Below the pieces are notes generated by a model, which did no database searches, had not been told where the DNA came from, and saw only the letters and a list, made by a program, of their open reading frames with translations. A DNA stretch of 64,000 bases, from contig CM034141.1 of NCBI GenBank assembly GCA_019914995.1, positions 2,542,001-2,606,000 on the forward strand, read 5' to 3'. The translations under genes were made by a program, and so were the position numbers. Below, piece after piece: positions 23,756 through 42,339 of this stretch. The DNA comes from Acanthochlamys bracteata. Its lineage: Eukaryota > Streptophyta > Magnoliopsida > Pandanales > Velloziaceae. How positions within the stretch are numbered: position 1 is the stretch's first letter; every line of letters starts with the position of its first letter.

Positions 23756-26700
23756 TACGTTGTTAAACTTCGTTTCTTTTTTATTTTCGCCGCTTCTTTT
23801 GATCTGTTTCATTTGCTTCATCGGTTTCAATTTCTTTTTCAATTTCGATTTGATTTCTCGAATTGTTTCTTCAATTTGGAGATACTACTTAATGTTGATT
23901 TCAATTTTCGTTGATTTTCACTCGATGGAGCTGCAGCAGTTCACATTCTTTATTCGTTTTCTTTTCGCTGCTCATTTCATCTGTTTTAGTTTGTTTCGTC
24001 GGTTTCAATTTTTTCTTCATCAGCATCGCCATATCTCTCCTGTTATGGTGGTTTCTTCTATTTGATTTCTTCTGGAGCTACTTCGCCAGTGCTGTCTTTT
24101 TTCTCAATTACTGTTGATTTCTTTTTGATCTACTTCATTGGTATGTGAACTGGTTTCGATTCATAATCTTCTCTTTGTTGATTTGGTTTTTTTGGTTCTT
24201 TCGTATTGTTTAATTAGTTCTAGGGACTTCTGTGCTTGGTTTTTTTTGCCATTATTTAAAATGTTGCTGAGTGGAATTTGGAATTTCGTTATTCTTCGTG
24301 GATCTAGGAAAACTTGTTGAATGAAACTTGGGTTTTATGCTCTACTTTGGTCTTGTTTTGGGAAGAACTTGAAAACAAAAAATATAAACGTTCAATCTTT
24401 TAGGTGTTGCTGTAGCCAATTTGTGAATTTTCTTGCTTCTGTTAGAATGCTGTGGCTAAAGTGGGTGGACAGAGCATATTGAGCACTATATTTCACTCTA
24501 TAAAGCAAACCAGAATTCAGTAATTCAAAAAACAGAGAAAATAACAAACTTTAGAAAAGAAAGAAGACTGATTGATGGATTGCTTACATGCAGCCATTGT
24601 TAATCCAGTTGTGTTTGTTCTTAGGATTTGCTTTGGGATGTTTAATATTTGTGAAGTAGATTTTCTGAAACTCTGTTAAATGTTTATGCGAAGTGGATAA
24701 ATAATTTTGGGTAATAGATTGATTAGAGAGTTATAATGAGGATTTCTTCCTGTATTCCTAGATTGATTTGTAGAATTTTTGTAGCGTTTCTGATTTTAGT
24801 GTATGATTTACAGGATGCAAACACATGCTTATATAAGTATCTTTATTGACTAATTTATTTTGATCTTAGTGTATTGTGAGTTGAACTTGTTATTCGTAAC
24901 CATTATTATACTTTTCATGAAGCTCACTGTATTAGTGATTAAGTTGTTAATGGATGATTCATTCTTGGACATGTTTTGGATTTTGCATGTATCTAACTCA
25001 CTGCTTGTGTATGTAGTTCTCTTAATACTATGCTAATTCCATCTAGTGTCATTTGTGTAAGAAGCAAACGGTTCTAGCTATTAATCATGGTTGTTTCATA
25101 GAACTAGCTATACATCCTTGAGCAAGGGATTCATGCAAAGAATTAAGACATATGGCTTGTTTGTATTGAGCACTTCACTGGAGAAGTAAGACTTAAAGTG
25201 GAATAAATAAGCAAACAACTGCAATGTAGTTCTTTAGGTTTTGAAGCGGATTACAAAAGAATATAGTGCTTTATTGCAATTTGTGCATAGTAAGAATGTA
25301 TTCTTCTTCTTTCTTAAGGAGATTTGATGGTGGATTAGCATTTCCATTTTGTCAGGAAAAGCTTACTCATTTCTGTAGTAAATAAATTCTTTAGCTCTTT
25401 GATGAAGCCATAGTTTTTTAGATGCTAGTTTCAGCTGCCTAGTATATACAGATGTTGTATGTTTGAGTTTTATTAGTATTTAAGTTTGCTATAGCATATA
25501 AGTTTGCTTTGTTGTTGGACAGATGCTTTGTTAGTATATAAATTTGCTTAATAGTTAATTCATAATCATATGGCAAGTCAAAAGGACACTTAAACTCCAC
25601 CTTGAAGTACAACATTTATAGCATTAGCCATGAGCTATTGGAGACTGATGGCATCATATGCCTTCTTCTTTTCTTTTAATACCCACCCAACCCCCACCCA
25701 CCGCACCCCCCCCAAGTCATGGTTGTTTCACTGTAGTTGTACTCTGGAACATTATAAGCATATTTTTTTGGCACCATTTTTCTTCAATTGTGTTTTGTGT
25801 GCTCTTTTTCTTCAATTGTGTGTTTTGCACACTTTTTTCTTCAATTTTGTAATTTGTAGCCATTCTTCAATTGTGTGTTTTGCGCTTTTTTCCCTAATTA
25901 TGCTGTAACAACTTTAGTACTTCCTCTTCTTGTCCACAATACCCTAAACTATATACCTCCAAAACCCTACCCTAAACCTAGACATAATAAGCAAGAACTC
26001 ACGCTGTCTTAGTAGTTGTTCTCATAAACCAATCTTGCTAGAAAATTCATGTGAGTTTGTACTTTGTAAGTAATTTTTTAAAACTCTTTTTTGCTGAATT
26101 TATATAAAGCTAGTGCTACTCACGTACCTTATGATATGATATGATATAAATATTTCAATAGATAGCTGCTAAAAACTAATGATGATGCATTTCATGCCTT
26201 TTTCAAACAGACAGATCTACATAGTGTTTACATGTAAAGTTAAACTAGTGAACAAACTAGTTGATGATTAATAGTGAGTATATAGTTTCTAAATATGAAA
26301 TATTTTGAAAATGCAGATTGTTTTATATTATTATCATTTTACAGCTTGTGATTTAAATGGTGCATTTATTGTTGTTCTTGCTAGTGGCTGCTTGTAATGT
26401 TTCATATTGATTTGTTGTTTCAACTCCTTGTTCTGGATTGGAGCTTGCTTGCATACTATTTTTTTGCTATGCTTAGTTAGAGCTTGCTTGTCTGCCTACT
26501 GATTTATTTTCTCTCTTTTGTTTTTTTTTTTTTCTATACTTAGATTGGAGCATGTCTGTCTACTGATTTATTCTGGATTGGAGCTTGCTTGCATACTATT
26601 TTTTTTTATGCTTAGTTGGAGCTTGCTTGTCTGTCTACTGCTTTATTTTCTTCTTTCTGTTTTATTTGGATACTTTTTGTGGTTCTGGATTATTCCATGC

Positions 26701-27127
26701 CTTGATGCATTTTTGTTTAGGATTGTTCTGTCTAATGCTTTCTGCTATATTTTTTACTTTCTTTTGCAGAATAGACGGCCAACATTGTGGATAGATTTTT
26801 TTGTTTTTTTGCAGACTGGGTAGCCAACATTGCTTTGTGTTATTTTTTGCTGATCGGGCAATCCCTAGCTACAATGTTAGAGTAGCAGTTATGATGTACT
26901 CTATTTATGTATTTAACATTATGAGAATGTAGTTGCTATATTAGTGTAATGAATATTTTGCTGATATATGTTATGTGAATGACTGCTTTGGACATGATTA
27001 CAGGCAGGTGTAATATTGTTCTGGTTATGCTTCAAATTATGTGATTGTAAGACCAAATTTACATATACAGGTATGGTTATTAGCCATCATTATTAAAAAG
27101 TTGCTTGATTTTGTTTCTTTATTGTAG

Positions 27128-27820
27128 GTTCTTAGAACAGATAAGCTAAATGCTTATCTAAATAAATATAGGCCAGAGCTTGATCCTCAACTTGAAGCTC
27201 TTGTTGAAAGGTGAAATACTACAATAACCTCTTTTGTCTTTTTCTTTTCGTTGTGCGATTGAATTTCGTTCAAATCTTCAAATGTATCAGTACAGTGGCT
27301 TTGCTTACTCTTATCTCAATATATCAAGGTTCTTTCATTTATTCATGGGTTTGTTTCTTATACTGTTATTTGTATTTGCTGCAGACAGAGCAGGAAACCA
27401 TGGTCAAAGTTCATCAATGCAGACAATAAACATCTTGTTTCTCCGAAGGTGGACTGTATGTTCTCCAGAGGTGGACTGTTTTTATAGCATTATTTAGGCT
27501 AGAGGATGGCATCAGATATATAGATGATGCATGTTCTTTTGGTTGTTTACTTTCTTCTCCTTGTTTGCCCTTGAACTTCAGTAATTTTAAGGACTACATA
27601 TTCTGTTTTAGAAGTGGATTTTAAGAAGCGTTTGCTTTGAGAAGCTGTCGTACATAGTATAAAGCATGCTGGAGGTTTTGATTTTTAATCAATAATTTTT
27701 TTCAGAATTGGATGCATATTTGTTTCTTAATTATGCTCTTTTTCATTGTCTATCACCTTGCAGGCACATCCATATTTTCTGCAAGTGCTAGCTGTCGAGA
27801 ATAGCAGGATGCACACTTAA
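27128..27820 (+). pseudogene. Casein kinase II alpha subunit, 3' remnant
   Basis: CK2 alpha is the catalytic subunit of a conserved Ser/Thr kinase. Only its C-terminal end is present, in three exon-like blocks: 27128-27210 (NAYLNKY, ELDPQLEALV), 27385-27448 ([19 protein letters not shown]) and 27764-27820 (AHPYFLQV..ENSRMHT, stop). Each is bounded by AG/GT and they could splice in frame. The damage is clear: the normal GTDEL is RTDKL, one base is lost after SP, and the segment that should follow (EAIDFLDKLLRYDHQDR, then LTAKEAM) is missing and replaced by a short duplicated AGGTGGACTGT. No exon for the ATP-binding lobe, the HRD catalytic loop or the DWG motif was found between 23.6 and 27.1 kb. 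It is therefore an internally deleted gene or 3' fragment, not an active kinase. It could still be transcribed. Confidence 0.82.
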
Positions 27821-30017
27821 CAACGAAGCCTCTCATAGAGTTTGAAAAGATTGTTATGTATACTCTGAATGATAATATTTGTTTATGTCAGTCAGAATCA
27901 AGTGTGCTTGTTTGCACTTGTATGCTTCAGATTGTAGAAATTGTTAACAGATTGTACTCAATAACATGTATTTATTTGATTATTGTCTATGAGTGATTCT
28001 GTTCAACACAGTTTTTCGCTTATGGAATTGACGTGTATTCTAGTAAACACTTGAGAAAGTAGTAGTGCCTAGTTAAAAGAAACAAAGGTCATTGCCGTTT
28101 GATTTTTCATTTATGGAACTTGTATAATATCTAGACCACTTCTTGTTTAAATAAATAACATTTTGTTTCTGTCAAAAATGCCAAAACAGTCTACAAGAAT
28201 TTATCTCGTAAAGGCGCTCAAACACAAAATTTTCTTGTATCATTATCAATTACTTGTTCAACAACATATCTATGAGTTCTCCAAATCCTTGCAGGCCAAG
28301 ACCACCAATTCCTAATCAAAATCGAACGTGGGTCTCTAAACCTTGTTCTCAACGTATGCAATGCTTCCCTTGCAGCAACAACAATAAAATAAAATCTTTG
28401 CTACTCCAAAAAAAAAGGTCAACAACAAAACAAAGATTATAACTTTAAACAAAAAACTTGGTTTCTTTAATTTGCTTTACTTTCAGAGTTAGTTGAGATG
28501 ACTGGTGAGAAGGAAAAAAAGAACAGAAAGAAGAGGAGAGAAGAAAGGGATGACTGATGTGGAAGAAATCACCATTAGAGAAACAATTGAGAGTTTTAAA
28601 AATTAGTTGTTTAACAAAAAAACACAAAAAGATATTCTAATCTTTTTATAAAAATTACTCTTATTTACTTTTTAGTTACCAAACAAAAATAATATATATT
28701 CTTTATTAATTTTATTAATATATTCAAACAAGACAAGATAAATTATTACTCTTACTCATATTCATTCTTATTTATTACTCCTATATTTAAATACAGTGTA
28801 AATGACATAACTAGGACACCCTTTGGACCAATAAATGACCAAAATTCCCTTATGGACCAACAATATTAACAGTTTTTGGCGCCAAATAGTGTCCTTGCCT
28901 CCATCAGCTGCATTTGATTCCGAGAGTTGAACCGCATGCAGAGTGAAGCTGTCATGCCTCCTATATCCTTCTGCAATGCACGACGAACATGCCTAACACA
29001 TCTTCGCCATCTCCGGCACCGGCGAGGCCGTCCGGTGACTTTTACCACCAACGATTCCTTCTCTGTTTTGACATCCACTTGTTCCAGCACTCTCTACAAT
29101 TCCTTTTTCTTCCTGTCAGCAGCATAACTCTCCATTTTTAGTGGAAGATCAACATCCTCAGACCTCCTGATCTTAACATTCATAAACTAATAAAAACTTT
29201 TTGGTTATCATGGTATTAAACTACCATAGTGCAGCTTACGTTGAATGCTATCAAACTAAAGATCACAGAAAGATATGCTCATCCCAGAATATGTTTTTTC
29301 TGTCTTGCATCTTAAAAACTCTTACAAATTCAAGCAAAAAATTCTTGGATATAAATAAGATTATAGATTACGCTATTTCCACACATTGAACTTATTAAAT
29401 GTGAAAAATAAAAGGGTAATTATGTAAACAGATAAATTAAAATATAAGTGTTGATGAAAATGATTTAGGAATACGGTACAAAGTCTTCCCGTTCTATTAT
29501 TTACTTTTGTATCAAGCTACAGTAGTGTTTCGAATTCACATCATTTTTGTGGCTGTTAGGTGTTTTTACTGCGCCCATACTAGGTAGAAAATTGTATCAA
29601 TTCTACTCTAGTACAGACACGGAAATACTAAATAAATAAATAAAATGAAAGAATATGCATGATACCAAGAGTGAAGAACCAAAGGCTATAAAACATCTTT
29701 CTATGCATATTGTACACATTTAGGAATGGGATGGATAAATAAATTAACTTTGTTTCCTATTACAGGCGACTGATCATATACGAATTCAGACTATAAACCT
29801 AAAAGGCATCAAATTTGGGAGTGCCGCTATTTTTTATAACAAGATATGAGATTGATGGTTAATACTTAGTTTGCGTTCGAGTACCCAAATCATCCGGAGC
29901 GTCCTAGGTCCTTTCAACTCTATTTGGAACTTCCGAACGGATGGTATTGGACAAATGCTATTCTTGGTAATGCTTTTGAACCATTATTGGGGTCTTCAAG
30001 CAGAATAAACCAAAGCA
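27821..30017. other. Intergenic spacer before B12D
   Basis: Mostly AT-rich, with no recognised gene. One GC-elevated patch (28870-29125) stands out; it begins with a palindromic E2F-type site, and short ORFs are open on both strands (28866-29090 minus, 28927-29127 plus), none of which I recognise. The base composition suggests an old gene fragment or a leader exon. Confidence 0.4.
28875..28886. promoter_or_regulatory. Perfect palindromic E2F-type site
   Basis: TTTGGCGCCAAA matches the plant E2F/DP consensus (TTTSSCGC) on both strands at once. Such sites control S-phase genes. No replication gene is recognised next to it, so function here is unproven. Confidence 0.4.
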
Positions 30018-30025
30018 TATATAAA
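30018..30025 (+). promoter_or_regulatory. Probable TATA box of the B12D gene
   Basis: TATATAAA lies 109 bases before the B12D start codon, leaving room for a leader of about 75-80 bases if initiation occurs some 30 bases downstream. The context is otherwise unremarkable. Confidence 0.5.
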
Positions 30026-30133
30026 TGGGAAGAACATGGAGAATAGATAGGGAAAGACGAAGGAGGCTTCTGTATTTCATCTTTCTTGTTTAATCTTTGC
30101 TTTGCGTTCCCTCAATACTCTCCTGCAGCTCCA

Positions 30134-30853
30134 ATGGCTTCTTCTTCTTTGAAAAGATGGTTGAAGCCAGAGGTAAAAACGCCACCTTTTAATATCCAAC
30201 GCCTTAACGTTTTAGCTTTTGAATAAAAAAAATGTTTCTGAAACAAAGCAGTGTCCTGCAAAAAACAAAAAAGTGTAGTTGGATAAACGTTTTGCAAGGA
30301 AGATGATGCATTCATAGTTAATAGTCTTTCTAGGAATGAATAACTAAAACTGCATTCTTAACATCACAGGGATGTCCTACTCCATGAAATGTAGTCAACA
30401 TTTTCTTTTTTCTGCATGTGAAGTGTATGTTTCATCAGTTATCAAGCGCAGAATCTAAGCTGCAGTATTATGTTTTTCTGCAAATATTTTAGGTGTACCC
30501 TCTCTTCGCAGCAGTTGGTGTTGCCGTTGGCATCTGCGGTATGCAGTTGGTCCGCAATATCACCACCAATCCTGAAGTGAGGTACATTTATATGACCCAT
30601 TTGTAAAGTATCGATATATTTAACATTTCCTCAAGATTACGTAGTATTGTTCCAAATTGTTTTGAGTTGTTCTTGTTTTGCTGCATAACGAATTTCTTTT
30701 GTCAGGGTATTGAAGCAGAAGAGGGCTGCAGGGATCCTTGATAACTTCGAAGAGGGAGAGAAGTATGCAGAGCACAGCCTCCGTAAATTCGTCCGCCACA
30801 GGTCTCCCCAGATCATGCCATCAGTAAACAACTACTACTCAGATCCAAAATGA
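30134..30853 (+). CDS. B12D-family mitochondrial small membrane protein
   Basis: The B12D family groups with the NADH-ubiquinone reductase complex I MLRQ subunit family, and plant members are reported from mitochondria. Three exons (30134-30172, 30493-30581, 30706-30853) join in frame to 91 aa. The product starts with a short basic head (SLKRWLKPE), followed by one membrane segment at about residues 14-34 (YPLFAAVGVAVGICGMQLV), the typical RNIT.NPEVR motif, RAAGILDN..EGEKY, and a basic C-terminal half ending in a SDPK tail. Length and motif order match plant B12D proteins of about 88-92 aa. A TATA box lies upstream and an AATAAA at 31033-31038. It is convergent with the ABC transporter gene, with about 490 bases between stop codons. 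No damage is seen. Confidence 0.9.
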
Positions 30854-31345
30854 AAAAAACCGAATTATTTCCAAAGTCTATATTAATTTGGACAACGTTA
30901 CTACTCTTGGAATTGAAGAATATAACTTGAAGAAGTAGAACTTGTTTGTAATGATTAGGCTAGAAATAGTATCACATCCCGGAGGCCTCCTGTATGCATG
31001 ATCTTTTCAGAAGATGGAATCAACAAAACTCGAATAAAGATTTTTGAGACATGACTTTTCTTTTCTGCTTCTGACTGATAGCAACCTCTGAACTTTTGGA
31101 AGCTGAACTTCTACTATATAATGAAACATAAATGAACATAAATGCTATATCCTCGACATGAGAACAATTAAAAACCTCAAATAAACTCTCTAACCTGTCT
31201 AAAAGCCTGTGCTGAAGAAAAAAACTGTTGTTATTCGCATATTTCCTACAAACTTGTTGCTATTATATACAATTGCTATCAACGGCTACAATTTCTTCAG
31301 TTCTATCTCAGGTGGGTTAATGTATCTACTGCTAATATGTACTCC
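30854..31345. other. Convergent 3' ends of B12D and the ABCC gene
   Basis: This spacer holds the 3' UTRs of two convergent genes. An AATAAA for B12D lies at 31033-31038. No clear polyadenylation signal was seen for the minus-strand gene. No other feature is recognised. Confidence 0.5.
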
Positions 31346-37417
<6,072 letters not shown>

Positions 37418-38671
37418 TAGTGTTTAATAAAACCAAAGAAGCAGAGTCAACCTGAGAAGAGAAAACGAAAAAAGAGTTAATCACGTTAATTAATGAAGAT
37501 GCTAGTATTTACATACACATCAGAAAGTAATGCAGATAAGATTACGACATATATGCCACGCTGAAAACATGAAGGAGAAACTATTTCATCAACCAAATTA
37601 TGAAAACTTGCTGAAATGATTTAAACAACAATATTCAGAAAGCCCACAAGAACAAGCAGCAACTACCACACGGAGGTGAATCTGACATCCAACAAGATAA
37701 GCATAGCTCAAATAGGCACTCAAACATCACAGAAGAACTAAGATTGATAAGCATAGCTCTTCTTCTGTCATGGTTGAGTACCTATTTGAACTTAAAAAAT
37801 ATCGTAAATAAATATAGAACTAAAATTCTCTTACTTTAAAGGACACTAATAATCTAACTTCTTCTTTCTTATCAAACTGAGTAAGAATGGTACTATGTCA
37901 ATCTTCCGCAATCTCCGTCGGAGTTAATTCAACTTGAAAGACATGTGTCAACCTAGACTGGCATGCAAAAGCAACTCGAGCACAAACAATATAATTTTCT
38001 GAAATATTGAGAAGTTTTGCTAAAGAACTTTAACTACAACCATACAAGAGAAACCATTATAACAACGAAGCAGCAAATTTTTTTACTCCAAAGATTCTTT
38101 TAAACAAAAGTAAGATTAACAAAGAAACTCAGAGAAGAAGGAAAAGGAGCTACCAACAGAGGAGGAATTGACATTGTCCAAAAGAAACAAAGTTATAATG
38201 GCAGGTAAACTATAACACTGGAAGCTAAAGAGCTCACCTGAAAGACCGTAGCTTTTTATATTATGTAAATGTCCGAAGCTGGGATTCTCTTAATTACTAG
38301 GATTCAAGTTCCATGACAAAGGTCACCGCTCAAGTAGAATAAGGAAGATATAACTCGAGGCTTAAAGCATGCGACCTTATGTGCTGATGTCGCCAATTAA
38401 TTGTTACACGAGCGATTTATTTAGAAAAGTTAAAAGCTGTTTTAAGTGAATCGTCACTGATGCTAACTCCTAGAAGAAGTCTACCACTTGGAAGAACTTT
38501 CCGAATAATTCCCAAGAATAATGGGACAAGATAAAGCTAGTAACGAGTTTTTGATAGAAATTAGAGAGTGAATTTCCACCTAAGGATGTACGAGAGGTTC
38601 CCAGAGATCTAGTCGTGCTGTCCAACGAAGTTATATAGCCATATAGGATGTGGAATATGAAAAGGAAAGGG

Positions 38672-38677
38672 CACGTG
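38672..38677. promoter_or_regulatory. G-box (CACGTG) upstream of the ABCC gene
   Basis: GGGCACGTGGGA contains a perfect G-box with a GTGG extension, as bound by plant bZIP and bHLH factors. It lies 1.25 kb before the ABCC start codon. The transcription start is unknown, so its role is only possible. Confidence 0.3.
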
Positions 38678-39130
38678 GGAGATGCCTTCTTTCCACCGAG
38701 GACTTATTGATTTTTGATAACAGGTACACATTTTTGTAGCTAGCATAAAAGAAATTAGACATTCGCATAAATGACCAAAGCAAACCTGAAAAGCGGTTGT
38801 GTTCTAGAAAATTTTCCAACTTGTTCTGTTTAATGTGAGATCCCATCAAGTATCATCACAATAAAATAGTATGCACTTTTTTAGCAAAAATAGATGTAGT
38901 AGCGAAGGCAACTCACCCAACACATGGAACTGCGAAAACATGCTAAGCAAGTGTTTTATCTTTATAAGATAATGCCAGAATATTTATTGAGGATAGCGGA
39001 CGCATCTTTTCAAATGGGTCGTTTTCCCTGATAATTTAAAGACCAGTTTCAAACAATTCCGCAGTCAGCTAAAAATTCCAAAGTACTGTGCTACGGTGTT
39101 GTAAATCTTGAGGAGTAGTTTCCTTGTTTT

Positions 39131-39381
39131 AGAGTGCGTTTAAAATTATTTATAAAATAAAATTTTTTTAAAATAAAAAATATTTTTATTTTTTTTAAAA
39201 AATAAGTTTTATTTTTTTTATTTTAAAAAAAATATATATAATAAAAAGATTTTATTATATAAAATTTTTTTACACTTTCTAAATTTTTAAATAAATTCTT
39301 TAAATACTTATAAAATATATATTAAAAAATATAAAATTAAAAATTAAAAAATTTTGTTTAAAAAAATAAAAATAAACGCAC
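39131..39381. mobile_element. Foldback MITE family A, copy 4
   Basis: Begins AGAGTGCGTTTAAAATTATT and ends AAATAAACGCAC. The AT-rich core matches copy 3 closely and is in the same orientation. Confidence 0.65.
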
Positions 39382-41984
39382 AATTATTTCACTCTACGCA
39401 ATTCGGGCCCTTCTCTTCATTTACTAAGATTGTTCCATACATTAACCGTCACACATGGCAGATTCAATGTCGAACAACTTCGTAACATATCGGTAACAAG
39501 CATTGCCACACAACCAAGACAAGATGATGCACTTCAAAAAGAAAATTTCATCACGCGTCCTAAATAATTGGACTTCTTTGATTCACGAAAAAGAAAGATC
39601 AGGAATCTATTCTCAAAAAATCCAAAATCAGGAAAAAAAAAAAGAAAAACAAAAGAAGTTTACCTTTTTTTCCTTTCTTTAAGAAACCACAAGGTACCAA
39701 CCTTGAGGCGTCTCGATATCAGTTCCAGCTTTTGAGTTGATTAATAAGTTCATGGACCAATGCGGAGAGCAAATATATCCTGTTCCTCCTGCTGCTTCGC
39801 TGGATGTGTTCACTAATGGCCTCAGTCGGAGTTTTAATCAACAAACTCTACAATGTTGAAACAGTAGATGCTATTCCTCATGAATCCAATTTCTGTGGAT
39901 GCAAATGTTGGGGAAAAATAAAAAAGGAAAACAACCGAGATTTTTAAAGACTACCAAACAAAGATTAGATGCATTCGATTCAATAACAAAGATCAAATCT
40001 TTTTTGAGATTTTTTTCCTTATCTATAAAAAAGAAAAAAGGAAAGGAAATTACAATCAATGAAGGACCGGCGGTCGCACGAGTTAGTGTAACCGTCATTT
40101 TACGGTTGAGTTCCAGAAGGCAGTTCAATATTTTCAATTTCTTTTTTTTGTCTTAATTCTCTTTTGTTGAATAACAATGACAATAATATAAAGCCCAATT
40201 TATGCTCCTCTATTATATCAAAATTTGCTCCTTACTCGACTACTTTGAAAATATTAAATTTTACTATATGTTTGTGTTTACTATGATCTCCACATTAAGG
40301 ATTTCATCCATAACTATAATCTCCATTTAGGTCCTCATATACTTATTGGTAGAACTTAGTGATTTGTGTTTAGGGTAATATTACGCTAGATTAATATCAT
40401 GTCCTACAACCATCTAAACTATCATTTAGTGACTACTTGATATAATTTATAATTTTTTTTATTCTAATTTTTTATTTTACGTATTTTAATAAATCTTCTA
40501 AATATTGTATAGAATTTTTAAAATTTTTATAAAGCAAAAAAAATTTTTTACATCGTGAAATCTTATTATTATTTATTATTATTATTTTTTGAAATAAAAA
40601 ATAAAAGCTATTTTAAAAAGTACTATGTTAATTATATTTTTTATCTTAAATTGCATACTAGCTCAATTTGGTAATGCGCTATTGCAGTTGCTGTCAAATC
40701 ACGATATGCGGAATTATTAAGAAAAAAAAAAAAATCTTATATCGCTAGCTCAATTTATTAAGTAGTGTTGCATACTATCTCAACGTTTAATTCTGGTCTA
40801 TTATGAATTCCCTTGCATATCAACAACCATCGTGCTACAGTATATCTTCGGTCCTTTGGAGCTAAAAGAAAATTTTTGAAAGTGTTTACGAAATACAAAT
40901 TATTTATAATAAAAAATATTCAGAAAATTTTTCTTTGTAAATATTTTGCCCTCAAGTTTAAATTTCATATGTAAGCCATAATTCAAATTAGAAATCAAAT
41001 CCTAGTCTTTATTTCAGTAATTGAGGTCAGCTATATATGGATTTTCTAAATCACAGTCATGTATCAAAAACCTGGTCGTGTGTTGAACAAAAAAGGAACT
41101 TAATTTGCTTCACTTCGACCATATTGAAGCTCGTCCTAAACTTCTTATCAATCCTGAAACTGAAATCATTGAGAGAAATGACTAAAGAGACCCTTTTTTA
41201 TTTCTAATTACTCGGGCAAGGAGGGACGTATATATGCTTGGCTACTTCTAATATTTAGAATTTTTAAATACATTCTAGAAATTTTGGAAAAGTAAAAATA
41301 TGTCGTAAGAAATAACTTTAAGGATTATTTTAGAAATGTCCAGTCCTTTGAAAGATAGATACTTAATAATAAAAGGTTAAAGCTCCCATTTTGAAACCAA
41401 GTAGTAATCAAACGAGTGTTATAAAAGTCTTATATAGTTCTTAGCCAAGCTTTCATTTGTGTTCTTTCTCGATTCCCTCCAACTTCCCAAAAGTCTTTGG
41501 CTATTTTTCTAGCCAATTCTCTAGGAAAAGACTGATTTTGGTCATAAAAGGTATGACTAAGTGATGTAAGAGTCTAAGCTTGTTGTAATTAGCTCCAATA
41601 ATTAATTTCAAACGGAGAAACTTGCAATGCTACAAGAGCGTGTTTTCCTGTGCATTGCATGCATGGACTCGTGAAACAACGTTGTCGAAGAAGTGTAGCA
41701 CGCTTTCGTGGAGAGAAACAATGAGAAATGTTGAGGTGGTCCTCTGCAAGAACTAGCATCCAACAATATATGGCACTAGCTAAAGATTTCAAACATTTAC
41801 AGATTTATTGCCTACCCAACGCTGGTGGTCACTACTATATATGTATATATATGGATATATATGTAGATTGATAACGACGTCGCATCTTATTTAAGATGCA
41901 AATCATGAAACCAAAGACCTTTTCTCTTAGGGGGAAAAACAAATATCAATTAAAGCTCTTGAAGAATATAACGACGACTACAAT

Positions 41985-42107
41985 ATGCCATACATAAGCT
42001 CCTTAGATTACTTCAACAATGTCAACTTCGAAGACTCTTCTTCATCTCTGTCAAAATGTAATCTTCATCAATGTTATTACAATGAGGAGAATGTGTCGAC
42101 ATGGTAA
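41985..42107 (+). CDS. Unrecognised 40-aa ORF
   Basis: Starts MPYISSLDYFNN and continues serine- and asparagine-rich, with two cysteines (SKCNLHQC), ending in VSTW before a TAA. An alternating TATATATG tract lies about 130 bases upstream (near 41835) and could serve as a TATA region. No family is recognised. The last codon overlaps a donor-like GTAACA, but the joins I tried to downstream acceptors met stops. It may be a chance ORF. Confidence 0.2.
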   Translation: MPYISSLDYFNNVNFEDSSSSLSKCNLHQCYYNEENVSTW

Positions 42108-42209
42108 CAACACCAGTGAACACAGTAGGTTGTCAATCACATAGTTACTAGTTGAAATTATCAAGATCTGGATAGGACCGCTTCAAGTACTGTATCTCCG
42201 TTGTTATCG

Positions 42210-42293
42210 ATGGGTGTCGCTTTTCTTATCTTGTTCTTCTTGTTCTGGCAACTTCCACAGTTCTGGCAGAATTTCATGATCTTGATGTACTGA
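42210..42293 (+). CDS. Unrecognised 27-aa hydrophobic ORF
   Basis: Encodes MGVAFLILFFLFW followed by QLPQFWQNF and a MILMY end: one strongly hydrophobic segment, then an aromatic, amide-rich tail, like a single-pass or tail-anchored micropeptide. The frame is open a further 17 codons upstream (to a TGA), adding NYQDLDRTASS. It lies 100 bases after the 40-aa ORF on the same strand. No family is recognised and chance cannot be excluded. Confidence 0.2.
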   Translation: MGVAFLILFFLFWQLPQFWQNFMILMY

Positions 42294-42339
42294 TGTTGAT
42301 GGTGATGATTCATTCATGATTCTGGTTATTAATGGGCGA

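Noticed and set aside
23685..26823. Several plus-strand ORFs with very hydrophobic translations
   Set aside because: They follow from T-rich intron-like sequence (TTC/TTT codons); no conserved motif and no start context.
39700..39840. Minus-strand open stretch containing GYICSPHWSMNLLINS
   Set aside because: It reads protein-like for about 45 codons, but I recognise no family, there is no clear start, and it may be chance or an old fragment.
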